Shown here in pieces: positions 15,424 through 23,844 of a DNA stretch of 37,810 nt. The translations under genes and the position numbers were made by a program. The notes below the pieces were generated by a model. It did not search any database, was not told the origin of the DNA, and was given only the letters and a program-made list of their open reading frames with translations. Source of the stretch: Streptomyces sp. CBMA156 (GTDB taxonomy: Bacteria > Actinomycetota > Actinomycetes > Streptomycetales > Streptomycetaceae); the NCBI RefSeq assembly GCF_014596515.1, contig NZ_MSJQ01000384.1, positions 1-37,810 on the forward strand. Direction: 5' to 3'. Positions within the stretch are counted from its first letter, which is position 1. Each line of letters opens with the position of its first letter.

Positions 15424-16307
15424 CCCGCGCTCCTGATCTGCTTGCCGTAGTCGTTCCAGGTCCAGGTGAGGGTGCGGCGGGCCATCACGGCGAGCGCGTG
15501 CCGGCGGTAGTCGGCGGTGCCCCTGACGTCGTCGATCGGCGAGGCCGCGGCCTGCACCAGCTCGCCGAAGCGCCGGACGACCTCGGCGCCCAGCAGCTCG
15601 CCCGACTCCCACAGGCCGCGCTCGGCGAGCACCTCCCGGAGGTACTCCTCGGCCTCGACGGCGCGGCGCGGGGTGGGGGCGGCCGAACCGATGCCGGTGC
15701 CGACGGTTCCGTTCCGGGGGTGCAGCGCGAAGCCGAACGCGCAGACCGCGATCACCATGGCGTTGCGGGTGCCGATCTTGGAGAACTGCTGCGGCCCGTC
15801 CGCCACCGGGATGCGCACGGCCCGGATCAGCTCGTCGGCCTCCAGGCAGTTGCGCTTCACCCCCGTGTAGAAGTCGTCGATCGGGATCAGCCGGGTGCCG
15901 CGCACCGACGCCGCCTCGACGGACACGTCCCGTCCGGCGGCCAGCAGGGCCGGGTGCGAGTCACCGGCCGGGGAGGCCGCACCGAGGTTGCCGCCGACGC
16001 TGCCGCGGTTGCGGATCTGCGGCGAGCCGACGGTGCGGGCCGCCAGCGCCAGCCCGGGCAGCGGGCCGGACAGCTCCGCGATGATCCGGGCGTACGGGAC
16101 GGCGGCTCCGAGCCTGACGACGCTGCCGTCGTTCGACCATTCGGCGAGTGCGGTGACGCGGTTCAGGTCGAGGATCGCGGATGGCCGACGCACGTCGAAG
16201 TTCAGCTCGACCATGACGTCCGTGCCGCCCGAGATCGGCAGCGCGGCCGGGTTCCCGGCCTTCGCCGCGAGCGCCTCGTCCCAGGTGGTGGGCCGAAGGA
16301 ACTCCAT
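15420..16307 (-). CDS. pucC: Xanthine dehydrogenase, FAD-binding subunit
   Basis: The 295-residue medium subunit binds FAD and hands electrons to NAD. It starts MEFLRPTTWDEALAA and has the FAD pyrophosphate loop SGGTDVMVEL (26-35). The second FAD motif is GSPQIRNRGSVGGNLGAASPAGD, and a CO-dehydrogenase flavoprotein C-terminal domain follows. It is the first gene of the operon, with AGGAGA upstream of ATG 16307. The operon diverges from pucR over 299 bp, the arrangement expected if PucR controls it. Confidence 0.95.
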   Translation of the reverse strand: MEFLRPTTWDEALAAKAGNPAALPISGGTDVMVELNFDVRRPSAILDLNRVTALAEWSNDGSVVRLGAAVPYARIIAELSGPLPGLALAARTVGSPQIRNRGSVGGNLGAASPAGDSHPALLAAGRDVSVEAASVRGTRLIPIDDFYTGVKRNCLEADELIRAVRIPVADGPQQFSKIGTRNAMVIAVCAFGFALHPRNGTVGTGIGSAAPTPRRAVEAEEYLREVLAERGLWESGELLGAEVVRRFGELVQAAASPIDDVRGTADYRRHALAVMARRTLTWTWNDYGKQIRSAG

Positions 16308-16606
16308 GCGGGTTTCTCCTCAAGTCGTCGCCCGCCGGGCGCCCGGCGGAGTGTCGCCCAGTGAACCCCTGTGACGAGGCCCGCCGGCAGTCACCGATGG
16401 CATGAAGCCCCGGCGGTGAGCCTGCCCGGCATCCTGTACGTTCCTCTAAGGAGGAGAGCCTCGCAGCCCAGGTGTTCGCCGGGTACCACTGACGACCGTA
16501 ATCCGGCCGCGGTGCGCGAGCCACGGAACCGGGCACACTCCCGCTCGGTCAGGCCCTATCGTTACCCCTTCGTCCCTCCCCCCAAGCCCCGTTAAGGAGT
16601 CCGCGG
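16308..16606. promoter_or_regulatory. Divergent control region between the xdh operon and pucR
   Basis: This 299-bp region must hold the promoters of both transcription units. Towards pucR a TATCGT at 16557-16562 could be a -10 box, but the -35 region is weak. The 15 bp before pucR hold TTAAGGAG. A second AAGGAGGA near 16449-16456 has only very short frames after it. I see no convincing operator dyad. Confidence 0.4.
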
Positions 16607-18214
16607 ATGCGTGTCCGTGACCTGCTCGCCCCCGGTGCCCCGCGACTGCGCCTGCTCGCGGCCGAGGAAGAGCTGGACCGGCAGGTCAGCGGCGTGATGA
16701 CGACGGACCTCCAGGACCCGGGCCGCTATCTGCACGGTGGCGAACTGGTGCTCACCGGCATGCTCTGGCGCACCGTCCCGGCCGATTCGGAGCGCTTCGT
16801 CCGGACCCTCGCGGCCGGCGGCGCGGTGGCCCTGGCGGCCGGCGAGGCCGAGGTCGGCCCGGTGCCGGAGGACCTGGTCGAGGCCTGCCGCAGGCACCGG
16901 ATGCCACTGCTGGCCGTCCCCGACGACATCGCCTTCGGCACCGTCACCGAGTTCATCGGCCGCCAGGTCTCGGCCGACCGCGCCGCCGACCTCGCGGCCC
17001 TGGTCGACCGGCACCGCCTGCTGGTCTCGGCGGCCGGCGGCGGCGGACTGGACGCCGTCCTGGACCTGCTCGGCGGCGACCTCGACCTGGACTGCTGGGT
17101 GCTCACCCCGACCGGCGCGGTGATCGCCGGCCCCGTCGACCGGCTCTCCGCCCAGGACCGCGACCAGCTGGTGCGTGCCCATCTCGCCGCCCAGCGCCAG
17201 CGCCGCCGTCCCCCGCACCGGGCCCGGCTGGCGGCCGGCTCCTACTCGCTGCTTCCCGCCCCCGCCTCCGCCGAGCAGGAGACACCGCAGGCCGGCACCG
17301 TGCTGGCCGACTGGGTGCTGGTGGTGGCCGGCGACGTCACCGAGTGGACCACCAAGCGCCAGCAGCTCGCCGAGAACCTGGCCCGGCTGGTCGCCGCCGA
17401 GCGCCACCGCCGCGACGAGGGCCGCCGGCTGCGCCGCCGCCTCGCCGACGAGCTGCTCGCCCTGCTGCGCCGCGACGCCGACCCGGCCGAGATCAGCCGC
17501 ACCCTGTACGCCTCCTCGGCGATGGCCGCCCGCTACGAGAGCCCCGAGTCCAAGTCCCCGGCGGAGGAGGACTCCTGGCTGGTGCTCAGCGCCGAGGGCA
17601 CCGGCCTGCCCGAGGGCGCCGTACGGGCCGTGCTGGAGGAGGCGCTCGGCGGCACCACCGACCGCGCCCTGGTCGCCGGGACGGGCGCCGGCGCCGTGGT
17701 GGTGCTGCCCGTGCCGGACGGCCCGGTGCCCGCCGAGGTCCTGCGCGGACTGCTCGCCCCGTTGGAGGCCGGGCTCGGTTCGGAGGGCCGGATCACCCTC
17801 GGCGTCTCCGCCCCCGCCGCCGGGGCCGGCGGTCTGCGCGGCGCCCTGGAGGAGGCCAGGCACGCCCGCCGGATCGCCGCCTCCAGGGTCGGCCGGGTCT
17901 GCGTCGCGGGCCCCGAGGAGCTGGCCTCGCACGTGCTGCTGCTGGCCGCCGTCCCGGACGAGGTGCGCCGCGCCTTCCGCGGCCGGCTGCTGGACAAGGT
18001 GGTCGCGTACGACCTGGAGCACCAGGCGGACCTGGTCCGCACCCTGGAGGCCTTCCTGCGCTCGGACGGCTCCTGGACCCGCTGCGCCGCGCAGCTGCAC
18101 GTCCACGTGAACACCCTGCGGTACCGGATCGGCCGGATCGAGGAGCTGACCGGGCGTGACCTCTCCCGGCTGGAGGACCGGGTGGACTTCTACCTGGCGC
18201 TGGAGCTGGCCTGA
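16607..18214 (+). CDS. pucR: PucR-family purine catabolism regulator
   Basis: This 535-residue regulator has the PucR plan. The N-terminal PucR sensory domain (about 1-125) begins MRVRDLLAPGAPRLRLLAAEEEL and contains LHGGELVLTGMLW. A central GGDEF-like or CdaR region covers about 290-430. The C-terminal helix-turn-helix covers about 480-535, with FLRSDGSWTRCAAQLHVHVNTLRYRIGRIEELTG. In Bacillus, PucR senses allantoin-type intermediates and activates purine-degradation genes. Its divergent position beside xanthine dehydrogenase supports the same task here. AAGGAG lies 8 nt before ATG 16607. A strong terminator follows. Confidence 0.92.
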   Translation: MRVRDLLAPGAPRLRLLAAEEELDRQVSGVMTTDLQDPGRYLHGGELVLTGMLWRTVPADSERFVRTLAAGGAVALAAGEAEVGPVPEDLVEACRRHRMPLLAVPDDIAFGTVTEFIGRQVSADRAADLAALVDRHRLLVSAAGGGGLDAVLDLLGGDLDLDCWVLTPTGAVIAGPVDRLSAQDRDQLVRAHLAAQRQRRRPPHRARLAAGSYSLLPAPASAEQETPQAGTVLADWVLVVAGDVTEWTTKRQQLAENLARLVAAERHRRDEGRRLRRRLADELLALLRRDADPAEISRTLYASSAMAARYESPESKSPAEEDSWLVLSAEGTGLPEGAVRAVLEEALGGTTDRALVAGTGAGAVVVLPVPDGPVPAEVLRGLLAPLEAGLGSEGRITLGVSAPAAGAGGLRGALEEARHARRIAASRVGRVCVAGPEELASHVLLLAAVPDEVRRAFRGRLLDKVVAYDLEHQADLVRTLEAFLRSDGSWTRCAAQLHVHVNTLRYRIGRIEELTGRDLSRLEDRVDFYLALELA

Positions 18215-18254
18215 GGGAACGGCCGGGTCCCGGGCCAGGGCCGGGGCGAACGCG

Positions 18255-18288
18255 AGGGCCCGCCGCGACCACGGTCGCGGCGGGCCCT
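18255..18288. terminator. Bidirectional terminator between pucR and the esterase gene
   Basis: Arms 18255-18270 (AGGGCCCGCCGCGACC) and 18273-18288 are perfect reverse complements, followed by TTT on the plus strand. It sits between convergent genes and can serve both. Confidence 0.85.
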
Positions 18289-18305
18289 TTCCGTACGGTC
18301 GTGCG

Positions 18306-19439
18306 CTACTGCGCCGGGATGATCGAGGTCAGCCACTGGAAGGCGCCGGGGACCATCTTCTTCCACTGCTCGGTGGTGTGCGGTCCGCTGCCCTCCTCGA
18401 CCTGGACGGTGGTCGGGGCCTTGGCCGCGCCGCGGATCGCCTCGCCGTCCTCGTAGCCGTCGCCCTTGGAGCCGCTGATCAGCAGGGCGACCTTCGGCGG
18501 CTGCGGGGCGGCCTTCAGGATGTTGACCGGGTTGTTGGCCTCGCGCAGCTTCGGGTCCTTGCCGACCAGCGAGTCCTTCTCGTTCGCCGGGTCGTTGTAG
18601 CCGGACATCGCGATGCCGGCCCGGTACCGGTTGGGGTGCGCCAGCGACAGCTTGGCCGCGCAGTGCGCGCCGGCCGAGTAGCCGGCGATCGCCCAGCGGT
18701 CCGCGGACGGGTCGGCGCGGAAGTTGTCCAGCACCATCTGCGGGACGTCACGGGTGAGCCAGGCGTCGGCGTTGATCTTGCCGGGGATGTCGGTGCAGCC
18801 CGCGTCCTGGCTGCTGCCGAGCAGCAGGGTGCGCGGCGAGACCAGGATGAACGGGGCGACCTTGCCCTGCTGCATCAGCGGCTTGAGCTGCTCGGAGACC
18901 TTGAGCGTGCCGTACCAGGTGGAGGAGGAGCCCGGGAAGCCCGGGATCAGCTCGACCACGGGGAACTTCTTGTCCTTGAAGGCGGGGTCGTTGTACTGCG
19001 GGGGCAGCCAGACCAGCACCTCGCCGTCGACCCCCGAGACCTGGCCCTTGAGCTCGGTCTTCTGCACGTCACCGGGGACGGCCGGGTCGTTCACGCCGCC
19101 GAAGCTCTGCTTGATCTTCGGCGGCTCCTTGGCCGCGTCGGCGCTGTGGCCGGGGGCGGTGGCGGCCGGGTCCACCGGTGCCACCGTGGGCACCGCGCGG
19201 ACGTGGTCGCCGGTGCCCAGCAGGTCATCCCAGTTGCCGTAGATCAGGTTGGCGTTGTTGACCATCACGAAGACCATCACGACGGCCGTGACCTGGCAGA
19301 ACATGATCATGACGATCCGGGTGAGGTACCGTACCGGTTGCGGGCCCCCGACCTTCCCCCAGAACAGCAGCGCCACTGTGATGGACACCGGCACCAGGAT
19401 GACGGTGAGGATGAAGAATGGCGTACCTGTCAGTTCCAT
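18306..19439 (-). CDS. Membrane-anchored esterase of the antigen 85/FrmB type
   Basis: The 377-residue product has two N-terminal membrane helices (about 8-28 and 40-62), a loose linker rich in Pro and Ala, and then an alpha/beta hydrolase domain from about 120. The nucleophile lies in GYSAGAHCA, the acidic residue probably in SGSKGDGYEDG, and the histidine in EGSGPHTTEQW. WLPPQYNDPAFKDKKFPVVELIPGFPGS is typical of the esterase D/antigen 85 family. The catalytic domain probably faces the outside of the membrane. The substrate is unknown; acyl or aryl esters are plausible. I chose ATG 19439, which places the first helix at the N-terminus; a frame to 19493 is less likely. The ribosome site is weak. 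Confidence 0.88.
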   Translation of the reverse strand: MELTGTPFFILTVILVPVSITVALLFWGKVGGPQPVRYLTRIVMIMFCQVTAVVMVFVMVNNANLIYGNWDDLLGTGDHVRAVPTVAPVDPAATAPGHSADAAKEPPKIKQSFGGVNDPAVPGDVQKTELKGQVSGVDGEVLVWLPPQYNDPAFKDKKFPVVELIPGFPGSSSTWYGTLKVSEQLKPLMQQGKVAPFILVSPRTLLLGSSQDAGCTDIPGKINADAWLTRDVPQMVLDNFRADPSADRWAIAGYSAGAHCAAKLSLAHPNRYRAGIAMSGYNDPANEKDSLVGKDPKLREANNPVNILKAAPQPPKVALLISGSKGDGYEDGEAIRGAAKAPTTVQVEEGSGPHTTEQWKKMVPGAFQWLTSIIPAQ

Positions 19440-19745
19440 CGAGTTCTCGTATCCGGCTCGCACGCCGCCCGGGCCCCACTCGCCCGAACGCACGTCAATG
19501 GCTTCAGACGGTGCAGAGCCGATGATCGGTTGCCGTCCGAATCTGTGCGGAACCTGAGAGGAACATCACTTTCTTGTGATGAACCCCCTTCGGATCGGCG
19601 CCTAGTCTGCCACTCGGACAGATGTCGTCCGGACCAGATGTTCAGCGAACTACCAGGAAAGGTCCCCCGGGGGCACCTTACCTCCCAGGCCGTTCGGGCT
19701 GCCGGGCGAGGCGGTGCGATCGCGTACGGACCGGGCAGGGAGACT
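19440..19745. promoter_or_regulatory. Divergent control region between the esterase and the sugar ABC operon
   Basis: This 306-bp region contains a perfect inverted repeat, CATCAC-N6-GTGATG (19564-19581), a likely repressor operator. TAGTCT at 19603-19608 is a candidate -10 box towards the transporter, though no -35 fits at 17-18 bp. A single TTCAGCGAAC (19641-19650) matches the core of the 14-bp-period repeat element seen elsewhere in the window. AGGGAG precedes the transporter start. Confidence 0.5.
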
Positions 19746-20771
19746 ATGGGGATGAGCATCACCCGCTTTCGCCCGTCCCGCCGCTTCTGGCCCGTCTGCG
19801 CCGTCCTGGCCGTCGCGGTCACTGCGGCCGGTTGCAGCAGTACCGGAGGCAGACGCGCCGAGGAGGCCCGCGCCAAGGCCGCGGCCACCGGCGGCAGCGC
19901 CGTCACCACCCCGCGCTGGAAGGTCGCCATGGTGACCCACGCCGGAGCCGGCGACGCCTTCTGGGACACTGTTCGCAAGGGCGCCGAGCAGGCCGCCGCC
20001 AAGGACAACATCACCTTCCTGTACTCCAACGACGCGCAGACCCAGAACCAGGTCCAGCTCGTCCAGGCCGCCATCGACCAGAAGGTCGACGGCCTGCTGG
20101 TCACCCTCGCCAAGGGCGACGCCATGGCCGACGTCCTCGGCAAGGCCAAGGCCGCCGGCATCCCCGTGATCACCGTCAACTCCGGCCAGGAGTTCTCGCA
20201 GAAGTTCGGCGCCCTCACCCACATCGGCCAGGACGAGTCCACCGCCGGCCAGGCGGCCGGCGCCGAGCTGGCCTCGCGCGGCCGCAAGAACGTGCTCTGC
20301 GTGATCCACGAGCAGGGCAACGTCGGCCAGGAGCAGCGCTGCTCCGGCGCCCAGTCCAAGGCTGGCGGCGCCTTCCAGGTGCTCTACGTCAACGGCGTCG
20401 ACATGCCCGACGCCCGCGCCGCGATCTCCGCCAAGCTCCAGGCCGACCCGGGCATCGACACCGTGCTCACCCTGTCGGGCCCGATGGCCGCCACCGGCCT
20501 CCAGGCCGTCCAGGACGCCCGCCGCGGCGTCGAGCTGGACACCTTCGACCTGGGCACGCAGGTGGTGTCCGGGCTCAAGTCCGGCAGCGTCGGGTTCGCC
20601 GTCGACCAGCAGCCCTACCTCCAGGGCTACACCGGCGTCGACCTGCTCTGGCTGTACAAGTACAACCTGAACATGCTCGGCGGCGGCCGGCCCGTCGAGA
20701 CCGGCCCGCAGATCCTGACCAAGGTCGACGCCGACGCGCTCGCCGAGTACGTCGCGAGGGGGACCAGGTGA
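19746..20771 (+). CDS. Sugar ABC transporter substrate-binding lipoprotein
   Basis: The 341-residue protein has a lipoprotein signal: basic start, hydrophobic core WPVCAVLAVAVTAA, and lipobox cysteine C30 followed by SS. The mature part is a two-lobed periplasmic-binding-protein-like sugar binder. Family segments are KVAMVTHAGAGDAFWDTVRKGAEQAA, the VDGLLVTLAKGDAM strand, the AAGIPVITVNSG hinge region and VDQQPYLQGYTGVDLL near the C-terminus. It captures its sugar outside the membrane and delivers it to the permease encoded next. ATG 19746 follows AGGGAG; an ATG two codons later is also possible. The stop overlaps the permease GTG. The pattern is CUT2 (ribose, xylose, fructose or inositol type), but the sugar is not identifiable. 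Confidence 0.92.
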   Translation: MGMSITRFRPSRRFWPVCAVLAVAVTAAGCSSTGGRRAEEARAKAAATGGSAVTTPRWKVAMVTHAGAGDAFWDTVRKGAEQAAAKDNITFLYSNDAQTQNQVQLVQAAIDQKVDGLLVTLAKGDAMADVLGKAKAAGIPVITVNSGQEFSQKFGALTHIGQDESTAGQAAGAELASRGRKNVLCVIHEQGNVGQEQRCSGAQSKAGGAFQVLYVNGVDMPDARAAISAKLQADPGIDTVLTLSGPMAATGLQAVQDARRGVELDTFDLGTQVVSGLKSGSVGFAVDQQPYLQGYTGVDLLWLYKYNLNMLGGGRPVETGPQILTKVDADALAEYVARGTR

Positions 20772-21814
20772 GCAGCCCCGACCTCCTCGCCGGGGACGGC
20801 CTCCTGGACGGCCGCCCGGCGGCCCTGCGACGGCTCCTCGCCCGCCCCGAGCTGGGCGCGCTGATCGCGGCCGCCGCGGTGTTCGTGGTCTTCGCCGTCG
20901 TCGCCGAGCCCTTCCTGCGGGTCTCCTCGCTGGGCACCGTGCTGTACGCGGCCTCCACCATCGGGATCATGGCGGTGCCGGTCTCGCTGCTGATGATCGG
21001 CGGCGAGTTCGACCTCTCGGCCGGCGTGCTGGTCACCACCGCCGCGCTGACCTCCTCGATGGTCTCGTACCAGCTCACCGCGGTGACCTGGGTCGGCGTG
21101 CTGGTCTCGCTGGCGACCACGCTGGCGATCGGCTGGTTCAACGGCTGGATGCTCGGCCGCACCAAGCTGCCCAGCTTCATCGTCACGCTCGGCACCTTCC
21201 TGATGCTGACCGGCGCCAACCTGGGCGTCACCAAGGCGATCTCCGGCACCGTCTCCACCAAGTCGATCGCCGACATGGAGGGCTTCGCCGCCTGCCGCTG
21301 GCTGTTCGCCTCCGAGGTGAACATCGGCGGGCTGACGGTCAAGGCCACCGTCTGGTGGTGGCTCGGCCTGCTCGTGGTCGGCAGCTGGGTGCTGCTGCGC
21401 ACCCGCTTCGGCAACTGGATCTTCGCGGTCGGCGGTGACGCGGACGCGGCCCGCGCGGTCGGCGTGCCGGTCGCCCGGACGAAGACCCTGCTCTACCTGG
21501 GCGTCGGCTTCGGCGCCTGGGTGCTCGGCCAGCACCTGCTGTTCTCCTTCGACACCGTGCAGTCCGGCGAGGGCGTCGGCAACGAGCTGATCTACATCGT
21601 CGCGGCCGTCATCGGCGGCTGCCTGATCACCGGCGGCTACGGCTCGGTGGCCGGCTCGGCGCTCGGCGCGCTGATCTTCGGCATGGTCAGCAAGGGGATC
21701 ATCTACGCCCAGTGGAACCCGGACTGGTTCAAGTTCTTCCTCGGTGCGATGCTGCTGCTGGCCGCGCTGCTGAACGCCTACGTCAAGCGCCGGGCCGAAC
21801 GGGGGCCGCGATGA
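20768..21814 (+). CDS. Sugar ABC transporter permease (CUT2/FrcC-like)
   Basis: The 348-residue membrane protein has about ten hydrophobic segments and belongs to the BPD_transp_2 family. Diagnostic parts are LLMIGGEFDLSAGVLV in the first third, FIVTLGTFLMLTGANLG, the cytoplasmic FGNWIFAVGGDADAARAVGVPV (coupling region), and IYIVAAVIGGCLITGGYGSVAGSALGAL. It forms the sugar channel. The GTG start overlaps the binding-protein stop, and the end overlaps the ATPase start (ATGA), so production of the three parts is coupled. Confidence 0.94.
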   Translation: MSSPDLLAGDGLLDGRPAALRRLLARPELGALIAAAAVFVVFAVVAEPFLRVSSLGTVLYAASTIGIMAVPVSLLMIGGEFDLSAGVLVTTAALTSSMVSYQLTAVTWVGVLVSLATTLAIGWFNGWMLGRTKLPSFIVTLGTFLMLTGANLGVTKAISGTVSTKSIADMEGFAACRWLFASEVNIGGLTVKATVWWWLGLLVVGSWVLLRTRFGNWIFAVGGDADAARAVGVPVARTKTLLYLGVGFGAWVLGQHLLFSFDTVQSGEGVGNELIYIVAAVIGGCLITGGYGSVAGSALGALIFGMVSKGIIYAQWNPDWFKFFLGAMLLLAALLNAYVKRRAERGPR

Positions 21815-22716
21815 GCACCGAGTTTTCGACGGGCACCGAACCGGCGGGCACCGAACTGCTCGCCCTCGAAGGCGTCGGCAAGAGCTACGGCACCGTCCGG
21901 GCGCTCCAGGACGTCTCACTGACCCTGCGGGCCGGCGAGATCAGCTGCGTGCTCGGCGACAACGGTGCCGGAAAGTCCACCCTGATCAAGATCATCGCGG
22001 GGCTGCACCGGCACGACGAGGGCCGCTACACCGTGGCCGGCGAGGAGGTCCGGCTCGACTCCCCGCGCCAGGCCCTGGACCGGGGCATCGCCACCGTCTA
22101 CCAGGACCTCGCGGTCGTCCCACTGATGCCGGTGTGGCGCAACTTCTTCCTCGGCTCCGAGCGCGGCACCCGCCGCTGGGGCGGCCTGCGGCTGGACGCC
22201 GACGGCATGCGCGCCACCACCCGCGAGGCGCTCGCGAAGATGGGCATCGACCTGCCCGACGTCGACCGGCCGATCGGCACCCTCTCCGGCGGGCAGCGCC
22301 AGTGCGTGGCGATCGCCCGCGCGGTGCACTTCGGCGCCAAGGTGCTGATCCTGGACGAGCCCACCGCCGCGCTCGGCGTCAAGCAGTCCGGGGTGGTCCT
22401 CAAGTACGTCACCGCCGCCCGCGACGCCGGGCTCGGGGTCGTGCTGATCACCCACAACCCGCACCACGCGTACCTGGTCGGCGACCACTTCACCCTGCTC
22501 AAGCGCGGCCGGATGGCGGGCAGCCATCCGCGGGCCGAGATCGGGCTGGAGCAGCTCACCACCGAGATGGCGGGCGGCTCCGACCTCGCCGAGCTCTCGC
22601 ACGAGCTGGCCCGGCCCTCCGTGCCCGAGGCCAGTGGTCCCGACCGCGTTGATCCCGACCGCGTTGATCCCGACCCCGTCGATCCAGATCCCCGTGAGGA
22701 GCGTCCGAAGCCGTGA
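21811..22716 (+). CDS. Sugar ABC transporter ATP-binding protein, single domain (FrcA-like)
   Basis: The 301-residue protein has one ATPase domain: Walker A GDNGAGKST (49-57), Q-loop Q98, signature LSGGQ (158-162), Walker B LILDEP (179-184) and switch H215. Most CUT2 transporters (RbsA, XylG) have two such domains in about 500 residues, whereas this one is single as in FrcA, so it must work as a dimer. After residue 260 comes an acidic tail with DRVDP repeats produced by a 15-bp tandem repeat. The tail overlaps the kinase start (GTGA). It powers uptake through the permease encoded upstream. Confidence 0.93.
   Translation: MSTEFSTGTEPAGTELLALEGVGKSYGTVRALQDVSLTLRAGEISCVLGDNGAGKSTLIKIIAGLHRHDEGRYTVAGEEVRLDSPRQALDRGIATVYQDLAVVPLMPVWRNFFLGSERGTRRWGGLRLDADGMRATTREALAKMGIDLPDVDRPIGTLSGGQRQCVAIARAVHFGAKVLILDEPTAALGVKQSGVVLKYVTAARDAGLGVVLITHNPHHAYLVGDHFTLLKRGRMAGSHPRAEIGLEQLTTEMAGGSDLAELSHELARPSVPEASGPDRVDPDRVDPDPVDPDPREERPKP
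22639..22683 (+). repeat. Three 15-bp tandem repeats at the end of the ATPase gene
   Basis: CCCGACCGCGTTGAT occurs twice perfectly (22639-22653 and 22654-22668) and a third time with two changes (22669-22683). It encodes DRVDP units in the C-terminal tail, directly before the translational overlap with the kinase gene. Confidence 0.9.
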
Positions 22717-23819
22717 CGAGCTCCCAGGGCAGCACCAGGCCGCCCGTCCTGCCCACCCTGCTCGGCCTCGGCCCGCGCGCCGAGCGCCGCCGTCGCGCGC
22801 TGCCCGCCGGGATACTGCGACTGCCCACGATCGGCGTCGACATCGGCGGCACCAAGGTGGTCGCCGGGGTGGTGGACGGCGAGGGCACGGTGCTGGAGAA
22901 GCTGCGCACCGACACGCCGCACAAGAGCAAGAGCGCCAAGGTGGTCGAGGACGTCATCGTCGAGCTGGTGCTCCAGCTCGCCGACCGGCACGACGTGCAC
23001 GCCGTGGGCATCGGCGCGGCCGGCTGGGTGGACGCCGAGCGTTCCAGGGTGCTGTTCGCCCCGCACCTCAACTGGCGCAACGAGCCGCTCCAGGAGGCGC
23101 TCAGTGAGCGGCTGCGGTTCCCGGTGATCGTGGAGAACGACGCCAACGCGGCCGCCTGGGCCGAGTGGCGCTTCGGCGCCGGGCGCGGCGAGGACCACAT
23201 GGTGATGCTCACCCTGGGCACCGGCATCGGCGGCGCGGTGGTCAGGGACGGCTACGTGGACCGCGGCAAGTACGGCCTGGCGGGCGAGTTCGGGCACATG
23301 CAGGTGGTGCCCGGCGGGCATCGCTGCCCGTGCGGCAACCGCGGCTGCTGGGAGCAGTACTCCTCCGGCAACGCGCTGGTGCGCGACGCGCGCGAACTGG
23401 TCGCGGAGGAGTCGCCGGTGGTGCAGCAGCTGCTGTCCCGGGCGGGTGGCGCGGTCGAGGGCATCACGGGGCCGCTCGTCACCGAGGCCGCCCAGGACGG
23501 CGACCCGACCGCCACCGAGCTGCTGTACGAGGTCGGCACCTGGCTCGGCGTCGGCATCGCCAACCTGGCCGCCGCGCTGGACCCGGGCCGGTTCGTCATC
23601 GGCGGTGGGGTCTCGGAGGCGGGCGACCTGCTGCTCGGGCCGGCCAGGGACACCTTCCGCCGGACCCTCACCGGGCGCGGCTTCCGCCCGGAGGCCAGCA
23701 TCGTGCACGCCGCTCTCGGCAACGAGGCCGGCCTGGTCGGCGCGGCCGACCTGGCCCGGCAGGTGGCGCGGCGCTTCCGGACGATCAAGCGGCGCCGGGT
23801 GGAGCGCAGCGCGCTGTAG
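22713..23819 (+). CDS. ROK-family sugar kinase
   Basis: The 368-residue protein has a full ROK kinase core. The phosphate loop is DIGGTK (43-48). The catalytic Asp143 lies in ENDANAAAWAEW, and TLGTGIGGAVV and the GEFGH segment (191-195) are present. The ROK zinc site CPCGNRGCWEQY (C205, C207, C212) is intact. It lacks the N-terminal helix-turn-helix of NagC/XylR-type members, so it is an enzyme that phosphorylates the incoming sugar rather than a repressor. The first 38 residues are an extra basic extension. GTG 22713 overlaps the ATPase stop. Coupling to the transporter suggests that the imported sugar is its substrate; glucose-type kinases look most similar. Confidence 0.92.
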   Translation: MTSSQGSTRPPVLPTLLGLGPRAERRRRALPAGILRLPTIGVDIGGTKVVAGVVDGEGTVLEKLRTDTPHKSKSAKVVEDVIVELVLQLADRHDVHAVGIGAAGWVDAERSRVLFAPHLNWRNEPLQEALSERLRFPVIVENDANAAAWAEWRFGAGRGEDHMVMLTLGTGIGGAVVRDGYVDRGKYGLAGEFGHMQVVPGGHRCPCGNRGCWEQYSSGNALVRDARELVAEESPVVQQLLSRAGGAVEGITGPLVTEAAQDGDPTATELLYEVGTWLGVGIANLAAALDPGRFVIGGGVSEAGDLLLGPARDTFRRTLTGRGFRPEASIVHAALGNEAGLVGAADLARQVARRFRTIKRRRVERSAL

Positions 23820-23844
23820 CGGGGCCCGGGGGCTCGGGCTCCTG

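Noticed and set aside
16446..16491. AAGGAGGA followed by short frames before pucR, considered as a leader peptide
   Set aside because: The frames after it are fewer than ten codons and not coupled to pucR, which has its own AAGGAG.
18156..19745. N-terminal extension of the sugar-binding lipoprotein frame
   Set aside because: It runs antisense to the esterase gene. The lipoprotein signal sequence fixes the true start at 19746.
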